From positions 43,880-107,879 of the forward strand of contig OMXC01000007.1 in assembly GCA_900314925.1 (NCBI GenBank): DNA of 64,000 nt, in the 5' to 3' direction. Position numbers and translations under genes: made by a program. The notes below the pieces were generated by a model. That model was not told where the DNA came from. It made no database searches and saw only the letters and a program-made list of their open reading frames with translations. Positions 9,378 through 17,546 of the stretch are shown here, in pieces; position 1 is the first letter of the stretch, and every line of letters begins with the position of its first letter. The stretch comes from an uncultured Bacteroidales bacterium. GTDB taxonomy: Bacteria; Bacteroidota; Bacteroidia; Bacteroidales; P3.

Positions 9378-10865
9378 ATGAAACAAGATGAATTATATGA
9401 GATAATCCATTCAGACGAGAGCTATCGCGTTGAACTGACAACTTCAACAGGCAATATGGATAAGTTTCAGGAAGCGATATGCGCTTTTGCCAATGATATG
9501 CCAGGCTCCCGGAAGAAGGGATATCTACTGATAGGTGTAGATGATAACGGGAGCATAAGCGGGTTAAAGGTGGACGATGCATTGATGAAGAAAATAAGCG
9601 GAATACGATCCGATGGCAATATACTTCCCTTGCCAGTGATGAGTACCGAAAAAGTGGTTACGGACAAGGGGGATGTTCTTGTAGTCGAGGTAACCCCTTC
9701 GTTCGATACGCCGGTACGCTATCGTGGCAGGACATTTATCCGCATTGGTCCTCGTCGTGATATAGCCAGTGCCGAAGAGGAGCGTATCCTTGCCGAAAGA
9801 TGTGCCGCTAGTCTGCCAACCTTTGACACTCGTCCCTGCCGAGATGCCAGACTGGAAGATGTCGACTTGGATGTCATCGTCAAAGAATATTTGCCAAAGG
9901 CGATAGACGCTGAGGTCTTGGTGAACGATACACGCTCAATAAAAGAACAATTGGCAGCATTGCACCTATTTAACCTGCAGTGGGACTGTCCAACTTATGC
10001 CGCACTTATAATGTTCGGCTACCGGCCTCGTTTCTTTATGCCAGGGGCGTATATCCAATATGTACGTTTTAAAGGGAACGATAACGGCGGAGAAATAATG
10101 AACGAACGTCGATTTGAAGGCGGATTGTATAAGATACTGCCTGAATTGGAAAACTTTATCCGCGACGGCATTGTCACCAAACGTCCGGTGACAATAAGTA
10201 TTCTGCGCGAGAAAGATGTACTGAATTACCCATATAAAGCACTGCGTGAGCTGATGATGAATGCCGTGATGCACAGAGACTATCAAGCCAATATGCCTAC
10301 GCGTTTTTATCAGTATGACCATCATATCGAGATTATGAACCCAGGAGGGCTTTATGGCCAGGCTCGTCCAGAGAACTTTCCTTACGTGAACGACTATCGC
10401 AACAGTGTTGTTGCCGAAATGATGAAGACGCTGAACTATGTCAATATGTTTAACCACGGCGTACGAGAAGTGCAGGAGTTATTGAAAGACAACGGCTGCC
10501 CAGAAGCAGAATTTAACGTTGGATACCTAACAGCTTTTAGTGTGCTGGTACGAGACGGTGTCGATGGCACCCAAGATGATACTCAAGATGATACTCAAGG
10601 TGATACCCAAAGTGATACCCAAGGTGATATTCAAGATGTTACTCAAGGTGTCCCTCAAGGTGTTACCCAAGGTGTCCCTCAAGATGATAATCTTGATGCT
10701 TGGATAGAAGAAAATATACGTCAAAATCCAAAGATAACAACAGATGAATTAGCTAAGTTGAGTAATAAAGGGATTGCTACTATCAAACGCCACATTGCCA
10801 AACTGCCACATATCCGCTATGTGGGCAGCGGTTACAGTGGACACTGGGAAATAACCGAAAAATAA
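9378..10865 (+). CDS. AlbA_2 (Schlafen-like) domain protein with ATPase-like and winged-helix C-terminal parts
   Basis: A 495-aa member of the AlbA_2 / putative transcriptional regulator family common in Bacteroidota. The N-terminal AlbA_2 domain shows ICAFANDMPGSRKKGYLLIG near residue 30 and FIRIGPRRDIASAEEE near 122. The middle has an HATPase-like signature (LRELMMNAVMHRDY near 290, then IEIMNPGGLYG). A C-terminal winged helix (residues 445-495) follows an unusual low-complexity linker of TQDD/TQGD/TQGV units. The linker is encoded by a 12-bp tandem repeat (10569-10688). Cellular role is unknown; relatives have been linked to nucleic-acid binding and regulation. It stands alone with its own promoter next to the defence locus. 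Confidence 0.8.
   Translation: MKQDELYEIIHSDESYRVELTTSTGNMDKFQEAICAFANDMPGSRKKGYLLIGVDDNGSISGLKVDDALMKKISGIRSDGNILPLPVMSTEKVVTDKGDVLVVEVTPSFDTPVRYRGRTFIRIGPRRDIASAEEERILAERCAASLPTFDTRPCRDARLEDVDLDVIVKEYLPKAIDAEVLVNDTRSIKEQLAALHLFNLQWDCPTYAALIMFGYRPRFFMPGAYIQYVRFKGNDNGGEIMNERRFEGGLYKILPELENFIRDGIVTKRPVTISILREKDVLNYPYKALRELMMNAVMHRDYQANMPTRFYQYDHHIEIMNPGGLYGQARPENFPYVNDYRNSVVAEMMKTLNYVNMFNHGVREVQELLKDNGCPEAEFNVGYLTAFSVLVRDGVDGTQDDTQDDTQGDTQSDTQGDIQDVTQGVPQGVTQGVPQDDNLDAWIEENIRQNPKITTDELAKLSNKGIATIKRHIAKLPHIRYVGSGYSGHWEITEK
10569..10688 (+). repeat. In-frame 12-bp tandem repeat (10 units)
   Basis: Ten imperfect units of the form AC(C/T)CAAGRTGAT encode the 4-residue repeat TQ(D/G)(D/V). Units vary at three or four positions and the copies in the second half swap Asp for Val and Thr for Pro. 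Because the unit is 12 bp, copy-number changes would keep the frame and alter only linker length. Confidence 0.9.
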
Positions 10866-11085
10866 AACGCAATTCCATCTTCTTCGGCCCGACACGAATG
10901 TGTCAACGTCTTCATTAAGCAGAGGGCGGAGGGCAATTCACTCATTTCTCGCCGACTTTATTACCGAACGTGTGATTGCCGTCCGCTCGACCTGCTCCGA
11001 CACAATATTTTTCAAAAACTTTCGTTAAAAAAAGAGTCAATGACATCAACGTATCATCATATCAACGTATAAACGTATCATCATT

Positions 11086-11853
11086 ATGGCAAATACACCT
11101 ACACCTCACATCGGCGCACGGAAAGGCGAGATTGCCGACACCGTCATTATGGCGGGCGATCCGCTGCGCGTCAAGTTCATGGCCGAGAACTATCTGGAGA
11201 ACCCCGTGCTCTTCAACCAGGTACGCGGCATGCTGGGCTACACCGGCATGCGCGACGGCCGCCGCATCAGCGTCATGGGCCACGGCATGGGCGGCCCCTC
11301 GATAGGCATCTACACCTACGAGCTCTTCAACTTCTACGACGTGCAGACCATCATCCGCGTGGGTTCAGCCGGCTCCATCCAGGAGGACCTCCACGTCGGC
11401 GACCTCGTCATAGCCACCGGCGCCTGCACCAACTCCAACTACGCCGCGCAGTACGAGCTGCCCGGCACCTTCGCCCCCATCGCCGACTTCGAGCTGGCGC
11501 GCCGCGCCGTGGAGGCCTGCGAGCGCATGGGCTACCGCCACAAGGTGGGCAACGTGCTCTCGTCCGACATGTTCTACGCCGCCAACGCCCACAACGACCG
11601 CTGGCAGCGCATGGGCGTGCTGGCCGTGGAGATGGAGATTGCGCAGCTCTACATGAATGCGGCCTATTGTAGTGGAAAGTGGAAAGTGGAGAGTGGAGAG
11701 TGGAAAGCGGAAGAGAATGGTGGAAAGCGGAAGAGAGCCCTCGGTATCTGCACCGTCTCCGACCATCTCATCACTGGCGAAGCCACCACCGCCGAGGAGC
11801 GCCAGACCACCTTCACCAAGATGATGGACGTGGCGTTTGCCATAGCGCAGTAA
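11086..11853 (+). CDS. deoD: Purine nucleoside phosphorylase, DeoD type
   Basis: Predicted to split purine (deoxy)nucleosides with phosphate into base and (deoxy)ribose-1-phosphate in purine salvage. It has the DeoD pattern throughout: PHIGARKGEIADTVIMAGDP at the N-terminus, RVGSAGSI in the middle, the AVEMEIAQLY region that contacts the ribose, and CTVSDHL with the catalytic Asp. At 255 aa it is about 16-20 residues longer than typical DeoD. The excess maps between the EME helix and CTVSDHL, where 11668-11737 encodes a Trp/Lys/Glu-rich insert made from a GTGGAAAG simple repeat. Whether the enzyme is active with this insert cannot be told. A degenerate ATCAACGTAT repeat precedes the start (11042-11085). 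Confidence 0.9.
   Translation: MANTPTPHIGARKGEIADTVIMAGDPLRVKFMAENYLENPVLFNQVRGMLGYTGMRDGRRISVMGHGMGGPSIGIYTYELFNFYDVQTIIRVGSAGSIQEDLHVGDLVIATGACTNSNYAAQYELPGTFAPIADFELARRAVEACERMGYRHKVGNVLSSDMFYAANAHNDRWQRMGVLAVEMEIAQLYMNAAYCSGKWKVESGEWKAEENGGKRKRALGICTVSDHLITGEATTAEERQTTFTKMMDVAFAIAQ
11668..11737 (+). repeat. Simple-repeat insertion inside deoD
   Basis: Tandem variants of GTGGAAA and GTGGAGA fill about 70 bp in frame within the nucleoside phosphorylase gene, at a place where the family has only a short loop. The sequence resembles intergenic filler repeats rather than coding sequence. Confidence 0.8.
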
Positions 11854-11917
11854 GTAATCTCGCTGCATCACAATAAAAACATGATTGCTGCGTTATTATG
11901 CTAAATAGAATATTGTT

Positions 11918-12142
11918 ATGGAACAGAGTTTAGAACTTAACAAGGCACAACTAAGCATCTTGCGTCTGCTGGGGAGAATGAAGACTGTCGAGCAGGTCGA
12001 AGAGTTGCGTCAGGTAATCTCTAATTACTACGCACAGAAAGCCACCGAAGAGATGGACCGACTCTGGGACAGCGGCCAGTGGAGCGAGGAAAAGAACAAC
12101 GCAGTCCTTGGTGAACATCTTCGTACCCCCTATCGCGTATGA
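11918..12142 (+). CDS. Putative antitoxin of a PIN-toxin pair
   Basis: A 74-aa acidic, helical protein with no clear DNA-binding motif, rich in Glu/Gln and ending near a WSEEKN segment. Its stop overlaps the start of the PIN-domain gene by 4 nt (ATGA, 12139-12142), the usual layout for antitoxin-toxin pairs. Its size, charge and position suggest an antitoxin; sequence alone does not prove it. No promoter of the TAnnTTTG type is obvious in the 64 nt upstream. Confidence 0.6.
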   Translation: MEQSLELNKAQLSILRLLGRMKTVEQVEELRQVISNYYAQKATEEMDRLWDSGQWSEEKNNAVLGEHLRTPYRV

Positions 12143-12549
12143 AACGTGTTGTGCTTGACACCAATTGCCTCCTCGCCAGCATCTCATCACGAAGCGATTT
12201 TTTTATCGTATGGCGCGGATTGCACGAAGGGAAATACACCTTGTGTGTGTCTAACGACATTCTGGCTGAATATGAAGAGATAATAGCTCAGAAGGCGACG
12301 CCAACGGTAGCCAAACATGTTGTTGACGCATTGGTTGACAGCGACTATGTTGAATTCGTCGACCCTCAGTTCAGACTCGGACTTATCAGGAAAGACCCTG
12401 ATGACAACAAATTTGTTGATTGTGCCTTCGCTGCCAACGCCGCTTTCATCGTGTCGAACGACCATCATTTTGATGTTTTGGAGTCTATTGGGTTTCCCAA
12501 GATTATGGTTTTGAGACTGCAACAATTTGCGGCGATGTTGAAGATATAG
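12139..12549 (+). CDS. PIN-domain toxin (putative toxin component, PIN family)
   Basis: A 136-aa PIN-fold ribonuclease of the type annotated as toxin-antitoxin component, PIN family. The acidic active-site residues are visible: VLDTN with Asp7, LAEYEE with Glu44/Glu46, RKDPDDNKFVD with Asp89 and Asp94, and SNDHHF with Asp108. Such proteins cut RNA with Mg2+ or Mn2+ and are held in check by the partner antitoxin. It overlaps the upstream gene by 4 nt. A solitary housekeeping role is possible but less likely. Confidence 0.85.
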   Translation: MKRVVLDTNCLLASISSRSDFFIVWRGLHEGKYTLCVSNDILAEYEEIIAQKATPTVAKHVVDALVDSDYVEFVDPQFRLGLIRKDPDDNKFVDCAFAANAAFIVSNDHHFDVLESIGFPKIMVLRLQQFAAMLKI

Positions 12550-12641
12550 ATTTTTATTCACTAAAAAGATGCCTTTTGGCAATATTTAATATAAAATTAC
12601 GTTAATCGGGCAAATTGTTTAACTTCTAAAACTATAACATT

Positions 12642-13373
12642 ATGAAGATTTGCAACAAGATGTTTGCTGAATGTCTGGGTACATTCGTGCTGGTTCTGGG
12701 CGGCTGCGGTACCGCGCTGTTCGGACATGTCGGTTTCCTCGGTGTGGCCATTGCCTTCGGTCTCACTGTCATTGCCATGGCTTACGGTGTGGGTCACATC
12801 AGCGGTGCCCACCTCAACCCCGCCGTCTCGTTCGGCGTGTGGGTCAACGGCCGTATGTCGTTGAAAGACATGCTCCTCTACTGGGTAAGCCAGTGCGTCG
12901 GCGCCATCATCGCCGGTGCCGTGCTGCTCTGCATCTGGAATGCCGCCGGCATGGGCCAGACGGGTGTCTTCGCCGCCAACGGCTACGGCGCTGAGTTCGC
13001 CGCCGCCACGGGCAATCCCGACTATCTGAGCGTCAGCATGTGGGGTGCCTTCCTCGTCGAGGCCCTGCTGACCTTCGTCTTCCTGATGGTCATCCTCGGC
13101 GTCACCGACGACCGCCACGCCAACGGCAAGTTCGGCGGCCTGGCCATCGGTCTCACCCTGGTGCTCATCCACCTCGTCAGCATCCCGCTGACCAACACCA
13201 GCGTCAACCCCGCCCGCTCGCTGAGCCAGGCCCTCTTCAGCAACGCTGACGGCTGGAGCGCCTGCAGCCAGCTGTGGCTCTTCATCGTGGCCCCGCTCGT
13301 GGGTGCCGCCCTCGCCGGCCTGGCCTACAAGTGCCTCGGCGGTTGCTGCTGCAAGAGCTGCAAGAAAGACTGA
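12642..13373 (+). CDS. aqpZ: Aquaporin (AqpZ-type water channel)
   Basis: A six-helix inner-membrane channel of the MIP family, 243 aa, predicted to pass water. Both pore half-helices are present: SGAHLNPAV near residue 65 and NTSVNPARS near residue 186, each with the NPA motif, and the second followed by the selectivity-filter Arg. The N-terminus (MFAECLGTFVLVLGGCGTALF) matches AqpZ. The cytoplasmic tail is unusually rich in cysteine (five Cys in the last 15 residues, ending in KSCKKD), which may bind metal or be redox-sensitive; that is inference. It is followed by a strong terminator. Confidence 0.95.
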   Translation: MKICNKMFAECLGTFVLVLGGCGTALFGHVGFLGVAIAFGLTVIAMAYGVGHISGAHLNPAVSFGVWVNGRMSLKDMLLYWVSQCVGAIIAGAVLLCIWNAAGMGQTGVFAANGYGAEFAAATGNPDYLSVSMWGAFLVEALLTFVFLMVILGVTDDRHANGKFGGLAIGLTLVLIHLVSIPLTNTSVNPARSLSQALFSNADGWSACSQLWLFIVAPLVGAALAGLAYKCLGGCCCKSCKKD

Positions 13374-13395
13374 CGCCTCTTTGCATGCCAACCAT

Positions 13396-13431
13396 GAATG
13401 CCGCCCCTTAGCAGGGCGGCATTCTTTTTTT
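13396..13431 (+). terminator. Rho-independent terminator after aqpZ
   Basis: An 11-bp perfect GC-rich stem (GAATGCCGCCC paired with GGGCGGCATTC), a 7-nt loop and seven T residues. Confidence 0.93.
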
Positions 13432-13630
13432 ATGCCCCGCACCACTACTACGCCCGTCAAAACCAGCATCTTCTACCATATTCTATTCTAACAATATATT
13501 ACATCACTACTATATTTCTCTTACATTTTAAAGAGTGCATAATGAGTAACTAAAGAGTAATTAAAGAGCAACTAAAGAGGAAGTGCCTGTAGATGGCGGA
13601 TAATCAGCGAGTTATAGTGGTGGTATATCA
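13432..13630. other. Gene-free stretch between convergent genes
   Basis: No coding potential on either strand. It includes a degenerate repeat of GAGTAACTAAA / GAGTAATTAAA units around 13530-13580, of the intergenic filler type. Confidence 0.5.
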
Positions 13631-13667
13631 AAAATGCAACACGCTGTAAAACAGCGTGTTGCATTTT
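13631..13667 (-). terminator. Terminator downstream of the mtaB gene
   Basis: A perfect 17-bp stem (left arm AAAATGCAACACGCTGT) with a 3-nt loop, lying 16 nt past the mtaB stop on the minus strand. The outer A/T pairs and following T residues on the minus strand fit intrinsic termination. Confidence 0.88.
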
Positions 13668-13683
13668 GGCTATGTGTGTTTTG

Positions 13684-14874
13684 TCAGTCGGTTTCGCCGA
13701 TGATGTTGTCGGGGGTGATGACGACCTGCTCGACGGTGCCCACGAGGCTGTCATCGTAGGGGCGGCAGAGGCGTATGTAGTTGTCTGTCCAGCCGAGCAT
13801 CTGTTTTGAGTGGGGAGTTGATTCCCAGAGGACGGGACGTGTTTTGTCCATCTGGCTGTCGATGAAGGCGTGGTGTTTGCGTTCGCTGAGCTCGAGGAGG
13901 CGCGCGGTGTGTTCACGGCGTATGTTGACGGGGACCTTCTCGCCGAGGCGGAGGGCTGCGGTGCCGGGTCGGTCGCTGTAGGTGAAGACGTGGAGGTAGG
14001 AGATGGGGAGCGAGTCGATGAAGCCGAGTACTTTGCCGAACTCCTCCTCGCTTTCGCCGTTGAAACCGGCCATAACGTCGGCGGCGATGCAGGCGTCGGG
14101 CATGACGGCCTTGATGCGCTCGAGCTTGGCGCGGTAGAGGGCTGTGTCGTAGCGTCGGTGCATGAGGCTGAGCACGTGGTCGGAGCCTGCCTGCAGGGGG
14201 ATGTGGAAGTGGGGGAGGAAGGCGCGGCTGTGGGCCACGAAGTCTATGATGTCGTCGGTGAGGAGGTTGGGCTCTATGGAGGAGATGCGGTAGCGCAGGA
14301 TGCCATCGATGCCATCCAGCCCCTTGAGCAGGTCGAGGAAGCTCTCGCCGTGTTGCTGGCCGAAGGTGCCGGTGTTGACGCCTGTTAGTACCACCTCGCG
14401 TGCGCCTGTCGCGGCTATGCGTCGTGCGGCGCAGAGTGTCTCTTCGATGGTGGCTGAGCGGGAGCGGCCGCGGGCGAAGGGGATGGCGCAGTAGGTGCAG
14501 AAGTAGTCACATCCGTCCTGTATTTTGAAGAAGGTGCGGGTGCGGTCCTCTCCGGAATACGACAGGAGCCGTTTGCTGTCGTTGCCAAGCACTTGGGTGA
14601 CGCCGGGCATTTTTTCTATCTCGTCTTTTGCCACCTGGGCGAAGCAGCCCATGACGACAATCTGTGCGTCGGGGTTCTGGCGGTGTGCCTGGCGGATGGC
14701 GGTGCGGCACTTCTTCTCGGCGACGGCGGTGACGGTGCAGGTGTTGACGATGTAGAGGTCGGCGCGCATGCCCCAGTTGACGACGGTGTGGCCTTCTGCG
14801 ACGAGGCGTCGCAGGAGGTCGGAGGTCTCGGCGAAGTTGAGCTTGCAGCCCAGGGTGTGTGCGGCGATGAGCAT
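13684..14874 (-). CDS. mtaB: tRNA t6A37 methylthiotransferase MtaB
   Basis: Predicted radical-SAM enzyme that adds a methylthio group to t6A at position 37 of ANN-decoding tRNAs. The N-terminal UPF0004 domain has cysteines in HTLGCKLN, VNTCTVT and VMGCFAQ that would hold one 4Fe-4S cluster. The radical-SAM motif CDYFCTYC follows near residue 135. The order and spacing match MtaB rather than MiaB or RimO, for example GCKLNFAE and IPFARGRSRS. At 396 aa it is a little shorter than usual (about 430-450), probably in the C-terminal TRAM region. It is a single-gene unit closed by the hairpin at 13631-13667. Confidence 0.9.
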   Translation of the reverse strand: MLIAAHTLGCKLNFAETSDLLRRLVAEGHTVVNWGMRADLYIVNTCTVTAVAEKKCRTAIRQAHRQNPDAQIVVMGCFAQVAKDEIEKMPGVTQVLGNDSKRLLSYSGEDRTRTFFKIQDGCDYFCTYCAIPFARGRSRSATIEETLCAARRIAATGAREVVLTGVNTGTFGQQHGESFLDLLKGLDGIDGILRYRISSIEPNLLTDDIIDFVAHSRAFLPHFHIPLQAGSDHVLSLMHRRYDTALYRAKLERIKAVMPDACIAADVMAGFNGESEEEFGKVLGFIDSLPISYLHVFTYSDRPGTAALRLGEKVPVNIRREHTARLLELSERKHHAFIDSQMDKTRPVLWESTPHSKQMLGWTDNYIRLCRPYDDSLVGTVEQVVITPDNIIGETD

Positions 14875-14957
14875 TTTTAGTTATGAGTTTTTAGTTATGA
14901 GTTAGGAGTTATGGGGGAGTGGGAAATGTTAAAAAAAGTGTTAAAGTGCAGTTTTAT

Positions 14958-14988
14958 TTTGCCAGAATGTAAAATATGTGTATCTTTG
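14958..14988 (+). promoter_or_regulatory. Strong Bacteroidota promoter with no gene behind it
   Basis: TTTG at 14958-14961 and TATCTTTG at 14981-14988 are separated by 19 nt, an excellent match to the -33/-7 consensus. The only thing downstream on this strand is about 140 nt ending in a terminator. Confidence 0.85.
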
Positions 14989-14994
14989 CAGTCG

Positions 14995-15132
14995 TTCAGG
15001 AAAGGCGGAAACGCGAATTACTGATTGAGTCATAGAGAAAAAGGTGTTCCAAGCTACCTTCTAAATCTTGGATTTTTGTAATAGTGTTTAATGGTAGATA
15101 CAGCCCCCTGTCTTGGGGGCTGCGTCTTTTTT
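14995..15132 (+). ncRNA. Candidate small non-coding RNA of about 138 nt
   Basis: The interval is bounded by a full promoter (14958-14988) and an intrinsic terminator (8-bp stem at 15101-15122, then a T run to 15132). It lacks an open frame of useful length. The body can form short helices, for example CTACC near 15054 with GGTAG near 15092, and AAATC-ttg-GATTT. The flanking genes run on the minus strand, so it is not a leader of either. Size and setting would suit a 6S-like or other abundant small RNA, but I cannot confirm a family from sequence alone. Confidence 0.65.
15101..15132 (+). terminator. Terminator of the candidate small RNA
   Basis: CAGCCCCC pairs with GGGGGCTG over a 6-nt loop and is followed by TCTTTTTT on the plus strand only, so it serves the plus-strand transcript. 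Confidence 0.88.
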
Positions 15133-15139
15133 GTGCCTT

Positions 15140-16189
15140 TTATTTTTCCTTGTCGCGGATGAGTTGCTCAAGTGGTGAGTCTTCCTCATACTGGCGGCTG
15201 CGCACCATCTTGAGGCCGTCCTCGTCGGGGAAGATGACGAAGTCTGGCTGTGGCTCGAGGATGAGGATGTCGCGTCCTTCGGCGTCCTTGGAGGAGCCCT
15301 GCACGCAGTTCATGGCCACGAGGATGCGGCTCTTGCGGTTGGCGTAGGCGAAGATGTCGTTGCCGAGTCGGTCGTAGAGTGCTTCGGCGCTCTCGTGCGA
15401 GACCTTCTTGGTGCCGTCCTTGAGGTAGACGACGACCTTGGCTTTGCCCTGCGGGGCGAGGCATGCTATGTCGAAGACGGAGACGAACTGAGTGTCGGGG
15501 GTGAGGAGGCGCACGCGGCGGTCGGCGAGGGTGCCGTGTGTCCAGCGCTCGTCGACGGTGAGGTGGCGGTCCTCGAAGTATTGGTAGGCGCCGTGACGGA
15601 AGCCGTCCTTGTAGTAGCCTTCGCGGATGAGGAGGCCGTTGTCGTCATACTCGACGAGGCGTCCCTCGAGGCCGCCGCGGACGTAGGTGCCGGTGATGTA
15701 GCCGCGCTCGCCGATGCGCTTCCACCAGCGGCCGTGACGGTGGTTGTCGGCCCAGTTGGCCACTTCGGCGGTGTCGCCCTTGGAGGTGTAGATGATGTGG
15801 GGGCCGTGTTTGACACCCATCTTGTAGGAGGCTTCCTTGACGAGGCGTCCGCTCTCGTTGTAGAACTTCCAGAGGCCGTCGCGGTTGCGCTGGTTGTAGG
15901 TGCCTGTGGCGAGGAGGTGGCCCTGCTCGTCGTAGGCCTCGTGGCGGCAGACGCGCCCGGGCTCGCTGTAGGTGTTGCGTATGCGCACCGAGCCGTCGTG
16001 GTAGTAGTAGGTGAAGGTGCCGGTCTCCTGACCGTCGACGAAGGTGCCTTCGTAGATTTTTGAGCCGTCTTTGTCGGTGCGCACCCAGTGGCCCTGACGG
16101 CGGCCCTGCTTGTCAATCTTGTTCTGCGCCACAGCGCCGACAGAGGTCAGCAACATGGCGGCTGCGAGGAGTAATACTGATTTTTTCAT
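15140..16189 (-). CDS. Exported MORN-repeat protein
   Basis: A 349-aa protein with a clear signal peptide (MKKSVLLLAAAMLL, cleavage likely after VAQ). It continues as tandem MORN / toxin-antitoxin YwqK-like repeats: units such as GTFTYYYHDGSVR, GLWKFYNESGRLVKEASY, GRLVEYDDNGLLIREGYY and HGAYQYFED recur every 23 or so residues through about residue 235. The last 110 residues form a separate region without repeats. Location is probably periplasmic or outer surface. Function is unknown; MORN proteins of this kind are common in Bacteroidota. It ends 7 nt from the small-RNA terminator that is transcribed towards it. Confidence 0.8.
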   Translation of the reverse strand: MKKSVLLLAAAMLLTSVGAVAQNKIDKQGRRQGHWVRTDKDGSKIYEGTFVDGQETGTFTYYYHDGSVRIRNTYSEPGRVCRHEAYDEQGHLLATGTYNQRNRDGLWKFYNESGRLVKEASYKMGVKHGPHIIYTSKGDTAEVANWADNHRHGRWWKRIGERGYITGTYVRGGLEGRLVEYDDNGLLIREGYYKDGFRHGAYQYFEDRHLTVDERWTHGTLADRRVRLLTPDTQFVSVFDIACLAPQGKAKVVVYLKDGTKKVSHESAEALYDRLGNDIFAYANRKSRILVAMNCVQGSSKDAEGRDILILEPQPDFVIFPDEDGLKMVRSRQYEEDSPLEQLIRDKEK

Positions 16190-16264
16190 CCTGTTGTGCT
16201 TGCTATTATTTGTTTGAATAACGCGGTTTTATATATTTTATTTTAGCATGTGGAAAAAAAGATG

Positions 16265-16272
16265 TATTTTTG
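16265..16272 (+). promoter_or_regulatory. -7 promoter box
   Basis: TATTTTTG followed by CA. Transcription would begin near 16278, which rules out the ATG at 16277 and favours the ATG at 16298. Confidence 0.65.
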
Positions 16273-16297
16273 CATCATGAAATACAACATAAAAGAT

Positions 16298-16780
16298 ATG
16301 ACAAATACAAGAACACTGGGTGTCGGCGGCTTGTTGCTGCTCGACGCCATGCTGGTGGGCGCCGCATGCGTGGTGCCTGCCGCGAGCCATGTGCTGGCGC
16401 TCCCTTTGTATATGCTCAACCCCATGCTCGCCCTGCTGCTGGCGGGAATGCTCGTCGGCAAAGACTGGCGCAACGGTCTGCTGCTGGCGGTGCTGATGCC
16501 CATCGTGAGCTGCATGGTGACAGGCATGCCTGCGCCGGCAAAGATGGTGTGCATGGTGGCGGAGCTGGCCACGGTGGCAGCGCTGTTCGGCGTGCTGGCG
16601 CGCAGATGGAAGGTGCTGCCAGCTGTGCTGACGGCTGTGTTGGCCGGCAAGGGCGTCTACTATGCCCTCAAGGCGCTGGTGATGGCTCCGGCGGTGCTGG
16701 TGGGCACCGCATGGTGGGTGCAGATTGCCGCCGTGCTGTTGTGGGGCGGGCTCTTTGCGATGCTTTATAAGAGAAAATAA
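16298..16780 (+). CDS. Small integral membrane protein, ECF-transporter S-component-like
   Basis: A 160-aa very hydrophobic protein with about five or six membrane segments and short loops (GKDWRNG, ARRWKV). The length, the helix count and motifs such as LNPMLALLLAGMLVGK and TGMPAPAKM resemble substrate-binding S components of energy-coupling-factor vitamin or metal transporters. No ligand can be predicted and other small membrane families remain possible. I chose the start at 16298 from the position of the -7 box. The stop lies 1 nt before the next start, so it is co-transcribed with the cytidylyltransferase gene. Confidence 0.55.
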   Translation: MTNTRTLGVGGLLLLDAMLVGAACVVPAASHVLALPLYMLNPMLALLLAGMLVGKDWRNGLLLAVLMPIVSCMVTGMPAPAKMVCMVAELATVAALFGVLARRWKVLPAVLTAVLAGKGVYYALKALVMAPAVLVGTAWWVQIAAVLLWGGLFAMLYKRK

Positions 16781-16781
16781 G

Positions 16782-17528
16782 ATGAGAAACATTGCTGTGG
16801 TCCTTGCAGGAGGTACCGGCAGTCGTATGTACGATAAGGCAGTGCGCTCCGCTGGGGAACGTTCTGCTTTGTTGCCCAAGCAGTTCATGCAGCTGCAGGG
16901 GCGTGCGGTGATAGAATACTCGATAGACGTCTTTGACAGCCACGAAGGCATTGACGAGGTGGCCGTGGTGGTGCACCCCGACTGGCGGGGCGAGCTGGAG
17001 GCTATCGTCGCCCGCAACCAGTGGCATAAGTTAGGGAAGGTCATCGACGGTGGTGCAGAGCGTTATATGTCTACGCTCAACGCCGTGATGGCCTACATCG
17101 ATGAGCCTGACGACACTAATCTGCTGCTGCACGATGCGGCGCGGCCGTTCGTCACGTCGGCCATTGTGGACCGTGTTGTGGCGGCGCTGCAAAGCAACGA
17201 GGCCGTTGGCGTGGCGGTGCCGAGCATTGATACCGTCTGGGAGGTGCATCCCGATATGAGTGCCGACATGTCTGGAATACAGATGGGTATACCGAGGCTT
17301 GTGGCACGTATCCCCGAACGGCGGCTGATGTGGCGTGCGCAGACGCCGCAGGCTTTCAGGCTGCCGTTGATACGCGACGCCTACCAGCGTGCGCTGCAAG
17401 ACCCTCAGTTCGCCGCCACCGACGACTGCGGGGTGGTGCGCCGCTATATGCCGGGCGTGAAGATCGCCGTCGTGGAAGGGGAGGAGCAGAACAGAAAGAT
17501 AACGTTTGTGGAGGATTTGAAAAACTGA
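16782..17528 (+). CDS. Cytidylyltransferase of the IspD/TarI family
   Basis: Predicted to transfer CMP from CTP to a sugar- or polyol-phosphate: 2-C-methylerythritol 4-phosphate (IspD, isoprenoids) or ribitol 5-phosphate (TarI/ISPD-like). The 248-aa protein shows the nucleotide-binding loop VLAGGTGSRM at residues 7-16, then KQFMQLQGRAVIEYSIDVF, LLHDAARPFV and RAQTPQAFR. Between the loop and KQF there is an extra stretch (DKAVRSAGERSALLP), longer than in classical IspD. The neighbouring licD-like gene 18 nt downstream argues for a polyol-phosphate role, because TarI/ISPD and LicD/FKRP proteins act together elsewhere. Housekeeping IspD remains possible. Confidence 0.8.
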   Translation: MRNIAVVLAGGTGSRMYDKAVRSAGERSALLPKQFMQLQGRAVIEYSIDVFDSHEGIDEVAVVVHPDWRGELEAIVARNQWHKLGKVIDGGAERYMSTLNAVMAYIDEPDDTNLLLHDAARPFVTSAIVDRVVAALQSNEAVGVAVPSIDTVWEVHPDMSADMSGIQMGIPRLVARIPERRLMWRAQTPQAFRLPLIRDAYQRALQDPQFAATDDCGVVRRYMPGVKIAVVEGEEQNRKITFVEDLKN

Positions 17529-17546
17529 CAATCAAATAACTGCCTT

